A stretch of 7,610 nt of DNA from Dehalococcoidia bacterium (GTDB taxonomy: Bacteria; Chloroflexota; Dehalococcoidia; JACPQF01). The position numbers were made by a program, and so were the translations under genes. Shown in pieces: positions 6,162 through 7,610 of this stretch (positions are counted from its first letter, which is position 1; each line of letters begins with the position of its first letter). Under the pieces are notes generated by a model that had not been told where the DNA came from, did not search any database, and worked only from the letters and a program-made list of their open reading frames with translations. The DNA is taken from the NCBI GenBank assembly GCA_030650265.1, contig JAUSEJ010000187.1, forward strand, positions 1 through 7,610. Reading direction: 5' to 3'.

Positions 6162-6176
6162 GAGGATGCGTTCCTC
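6162..6176 (-). terminator. Weak hairpin between convergent tspO and flavin-barrel genes
   Basis: GAGGA-TGCGT-TCCTC forms a five-base-pair stem. On the minus strand it is followed by TTTGAAA, only a short T run, and it sits three bases past the stop of the minus-strand gene. It might terminate that gene but is weak by intrinsic-terminator standards. Confidence 0.25.
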
Positions 6177-6178
6177 CG

Positions 6179-6613
6179 CTAGCCGGGCACTACAACGTGA
6201 TTCTCTCGAAAACCAGCTATGATGTATCGTTCCACGGCTACTCTCATCAGCGCCGTGTTATTGTCAGCCACGAACGCGCCGAGGACCGGATGCTTATGCA
6301 TATAGACTTTCATCAGGTGTTCCCGATCATCCCCGATGCATTCTGTAGCCCGGCCCACGGCAGTGACTGCAATCGCTTGGCTGAAATCTGATTCTTGGTT
6401 CGATCGGCTGTCCACCAAGACGGCCACTGCCGGATTGTTGTGGATGTTGCGGTACTTGAGCGTCTGACGAGGGGTTGCAAACACAATATGCTTCAAGTCG
6501 TTTGTTACCGCAAAGGCTATGAGATTCGCGTATGCCCCGCCTTCGCCATGAGTTGCCAAGACCGCAAGCGACCGCGATTCGAAGAAGCCACCCAGTTCCG
6601 ATAGGCCGAGCAA
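6179..6613 (-). CDS. Pyridoxamine 5'-phosphate oxidase-related FMN-binding split-barrel protein
   Basis: This is a 144-residue protein of the PNPOx-like split-barrel superfamily; members bind FMN, F420 or heme and many are of unknown specificity. Family features are the opening LSELGGFFESRSLAVLATHG, ANLIAFAVTNDLKHIVFATP (about 29-48), KYRNIHNNPAVAVLVDSR (53-70, typical cofactor-contact strand region), AVTAVGRA and the C-terminal ALMRVAVERY strand. The start is uncertain. TTG at 6613 is chosen because AAGGGGGG lies just upstream and the family similarity begins there. ATG at 6658 adds 15 residues without a clear binding site, and ATG at 6796 adds 61 cysteine- and arginine-rich residues unlike the family. 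The gene converges on tspO, 87 bases apart. A role in flavin- or heme-linked redox chemistry is plausible; true PNP oxidase activity in B6 synthesis is not supported. Confidence 0.85.
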   Translation of the reverse strand: MLGLSELGGFFESRSLAVLATHGEGGAYANLIAFAVTNDLKHIVFATPRQTLKYRNIHNNPAVAVLVDSRSNQESDFSQAIAVTAVGRATECIGDDREHLMKVYMHKHPVLGAFVADNNTALMRVAVERYIIAGFRENHVVVPG

Positions 6614-7017
6614 TCTAATCCCCCCTTGATTCCAGACAACCGTAACCGCCCTTGGCATAGACCCGGTTTCCGCGGGCTCTGCACCGTTTCGGGCACATCC
6701 CCTGAGAGACCATTCTACCTTCTCTGCACCCAAGCGTGCAGCACATAGAACGTCCTTCACATGCCACTTTTCAATGGCACATAAGGAGGCACACAAGGAT
6801 GAAAAGGTGCCCTCTTCCAGATCAACTCCAGAGTTGCTTATCCCCTTCGTGCTGCCCTCAGCAAGTGAGCGCCGTTCGAGTCCTGCACGCTAGGCCGTAC
6901 AGAACAGTTCCCGAACTGAAATTCGAGAAAAAGCGGCTTGTGGCTTCCATTCAGCATCTCCTCACTTCATCTGCTTGATCTTGAATACTCCTCGGTCCCG
7001 ACTGATGCCCGAGCATG
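6614..7017. other. Intergenic stretch, no gene supported
   Basis: Between the flavin-barrel gene and the divergent XRE regulator I see no recognisable gene. A plus-strand ATG at 6799 has AAGGAGG nine bases upstream and would encode about 59 residues (starting MKRCPLPDQ, ending LLTSSA), but the composition is unlike a known small protein. The upstream extension of the flavin-barrel frame (6614-6796) is also poorly protein-like. The promoter of the flavin-barrel gene should be here but no clear -35/-10 pair was found. Confidence 0.45.
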
Positions 7018-7054
7018 GTTGACAACAGGCATATTGGTGCGTATAGTTGTCAAC
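7018..7054 (+). promoter_or_regulatory. Strong promoter bracketed by twin GTTGWCAAC palindromes (probable operator)
   Basis: TTGACA (7019-7024), a 17-base spacer and TATAGT (7042-7047) form a near-consensus promoter for the XRE-type gene. GTTGACAAC (7018-7026) covers the -35 and GTTGTCAAC (7046-7054) covers the end of the -10 and the start region. Each is an odd-centred palindrome and each is the reverse complement of the other; centres are 28 bases apart. A dimeric repressor on both sites would block the promoter, and the adjacent regulator is the likely binder. GGGAGG (7057-7062) then provides the ribosome binding site. Confidence 0.7.
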
Positions 7055-7069
7055 TAGGGAGGATGCATC

Positions 7070-7610
7070 ATGATCGGCAAACGTTTGAGACAGACCCGGC
7101 TGTCCCGCAACCTTTCCCTGGATGCGCTGGCAGCCAAAATGGGAGGCATCGTAACGAAGCAGGCCCTGTCAAAATACGAGCTTAACAAGGCGCAGCCGTC
7201 TCCTGTGGTCCTGGGTAAGCTGTCTGCTGCCCTGGGGATGAAGGCCATAGACCTAACAGTGGAGCCCTCAATAACGGTGGAGTTCATCGCCTACCGGAGG
7301 ACCTCGGGTCTCCTGAAGAGAGACCGTGCCAGGGTCGAGAGCATTGTTGAGCAATCGTTGGAAGAACGGGTCCGTTTGCAGGAGTTGGCTGGACAGACTG
7401 ACGGCTCTTCAATTCCGATAAGGGCACTTCCGGTACGGAGCCTGGAAGAAACGGAGGTTGCCGCAGAACAACTCCGTGCCACGTGGCAGTTGGGGCTCAA
7501 TCCGATCGCTGACCTTACCTCAACATTGGAGGATCACTTTGTGAGCGTGCTGGAAGTGGAAGCCGGTGGCGAATTCGACGGCATTGCCGCAATTGCCTAT
7601 GACGCGGACC
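7070..7610 (+). CDS. XRE-family HTH regulator, HTH-ImmA/IrrE type, 3' end cut by window
   Basis: The first 180 codons are present and the frame stays open to the window end. Residues 5-56 form an XRE/Cro-type helix-turn-helix: IGKRLRQTRLSRNLSLDALA, then TKQALSKYELNKAQPS as recognition helix and wing. The region after residue 65 (VEFIAYRR, LLKRDRARVESIVEQ, LEETEVAAEQLRATWQLGLN, then PIADLTSTLED and VLEVE) matches the usual linker and start of the ImmA/IrrE (DUF955) metallopeptidase domain in XRE-ImmA fusions. The HExxH zinc motif would lie beyond the edge and cannot be checked. Such proteins often act as repressors that are inactivated by proteolysis under stress or govern mobile elements. The start has GGGAGG seven bases upstream and a near-consensus promoter flanked by palindromes. 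Confidence 0.85.
   Translation, partial: MIGKRLRQTRLSRNLSLDALAAKMGGIVTKQALSKYELNKAQPSPVVLGKLSAALGMKAIDLTVEPSITVEFIAYRRTSGLLKRDRARVESIVEQSLEERVRLQELAGQTDGSSIPIRALPVRSLEETEVAAEQLRATWQLGLNPIADLTSTLEDHFVSVLEVEAGGEFDGIAAIAYDAD

Noticed and set aside
6096..6182. Short GTG-started reading of 28 residues between tspO and the flavin-barrel gene
   Set aside because: No properly spaced ribosome binding site and no similarity recognised; could be chance.
6871..6886. GTTCGAGTCC near 6874, identical to part of the tRNA-Lys T arm
   Set aside because: Only ten bases match, no cloverleaf forms and the adjoining tRNA 3' end is not repeated, so it is neither a tRNA nor an attachment site.
6799..6978. 59-residue plus-strand reading with AAGGAGG upstream
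   Set aside because: The binding site is good, but the protein is compositionally odd and unlike a known family; noted only as a possibility.
1..7610. CRISPR array or insertion sequence
   Set aside because: No regularly spaced direct repeats, transposase frame or terminal inverted repeats with target duplications were found.

Overview
The window looks like a chromosomal segment of an uncultured Gram-positive-like (monoderm) bacterium, most likely a Chloroflexota lineage such as Dehalococcoidia. This rests on overall gene character, strong purine-rich ribosome binding sites, a dispersed palindromic repeat next to queF, and a small frameshifted gene whose family I associate with that group. 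No marker gene proves the placement.

Left part (1-2000): after about 400 bases with no recognisable gene, a thioredoxin-reductase-like flavoprotein (minus strand) is divergent from queF (plus strand, queuosine biosynthesis), and the two share an 86-base intergenic promoter region. The flavoprotein keeps the FAD site and the CxxC pair but its NADPH site is degenerate. A palindromic intergenic repeat follows queF.

Middle part (1993-4472): a crotonase-fold (enoyl-CoA hydratase/isomerase family) gene on the minus strand lacks both canonical catalytic glutamates. Next comes a tRNA-Lys(TTT) with encoded CCA, then a probably all-helical orphan protein. That protein overlaps by 4 bases a convergent small gene broken by a single-base frameshift.

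Right part (4624-7610), the most interesting: a heliorhodopsin (TM3 Glu107 counterion, TM7 Lys242 Schiff-base lysine) has its own sigma70-like promoter. It is followed on the same strand by a TspO/MBR-family tryptophan-rich sensory protein, a membrane tetrapyrrole-binding family linked to light and oxidative stress. Convergent to these is a pyridoxamine-phosphate-oxidase-like FMN-binding split-barrel protein. A heliorhodopsin beside TspO suggests a light/porphyrin/oxidative-stress module; this is inference from adjacency. No retinal biosynthesis gene is in the window.

The right edge holds the start of an XRE-type regulator of the HTH-ImmA/IrrE type, cut by the window end. Its near-consensus promoter (TTGACA-17-TATAGT) is bracketed by two copies of the palindrome GTTGWCAAC, a likely autoregulatory operator pair.
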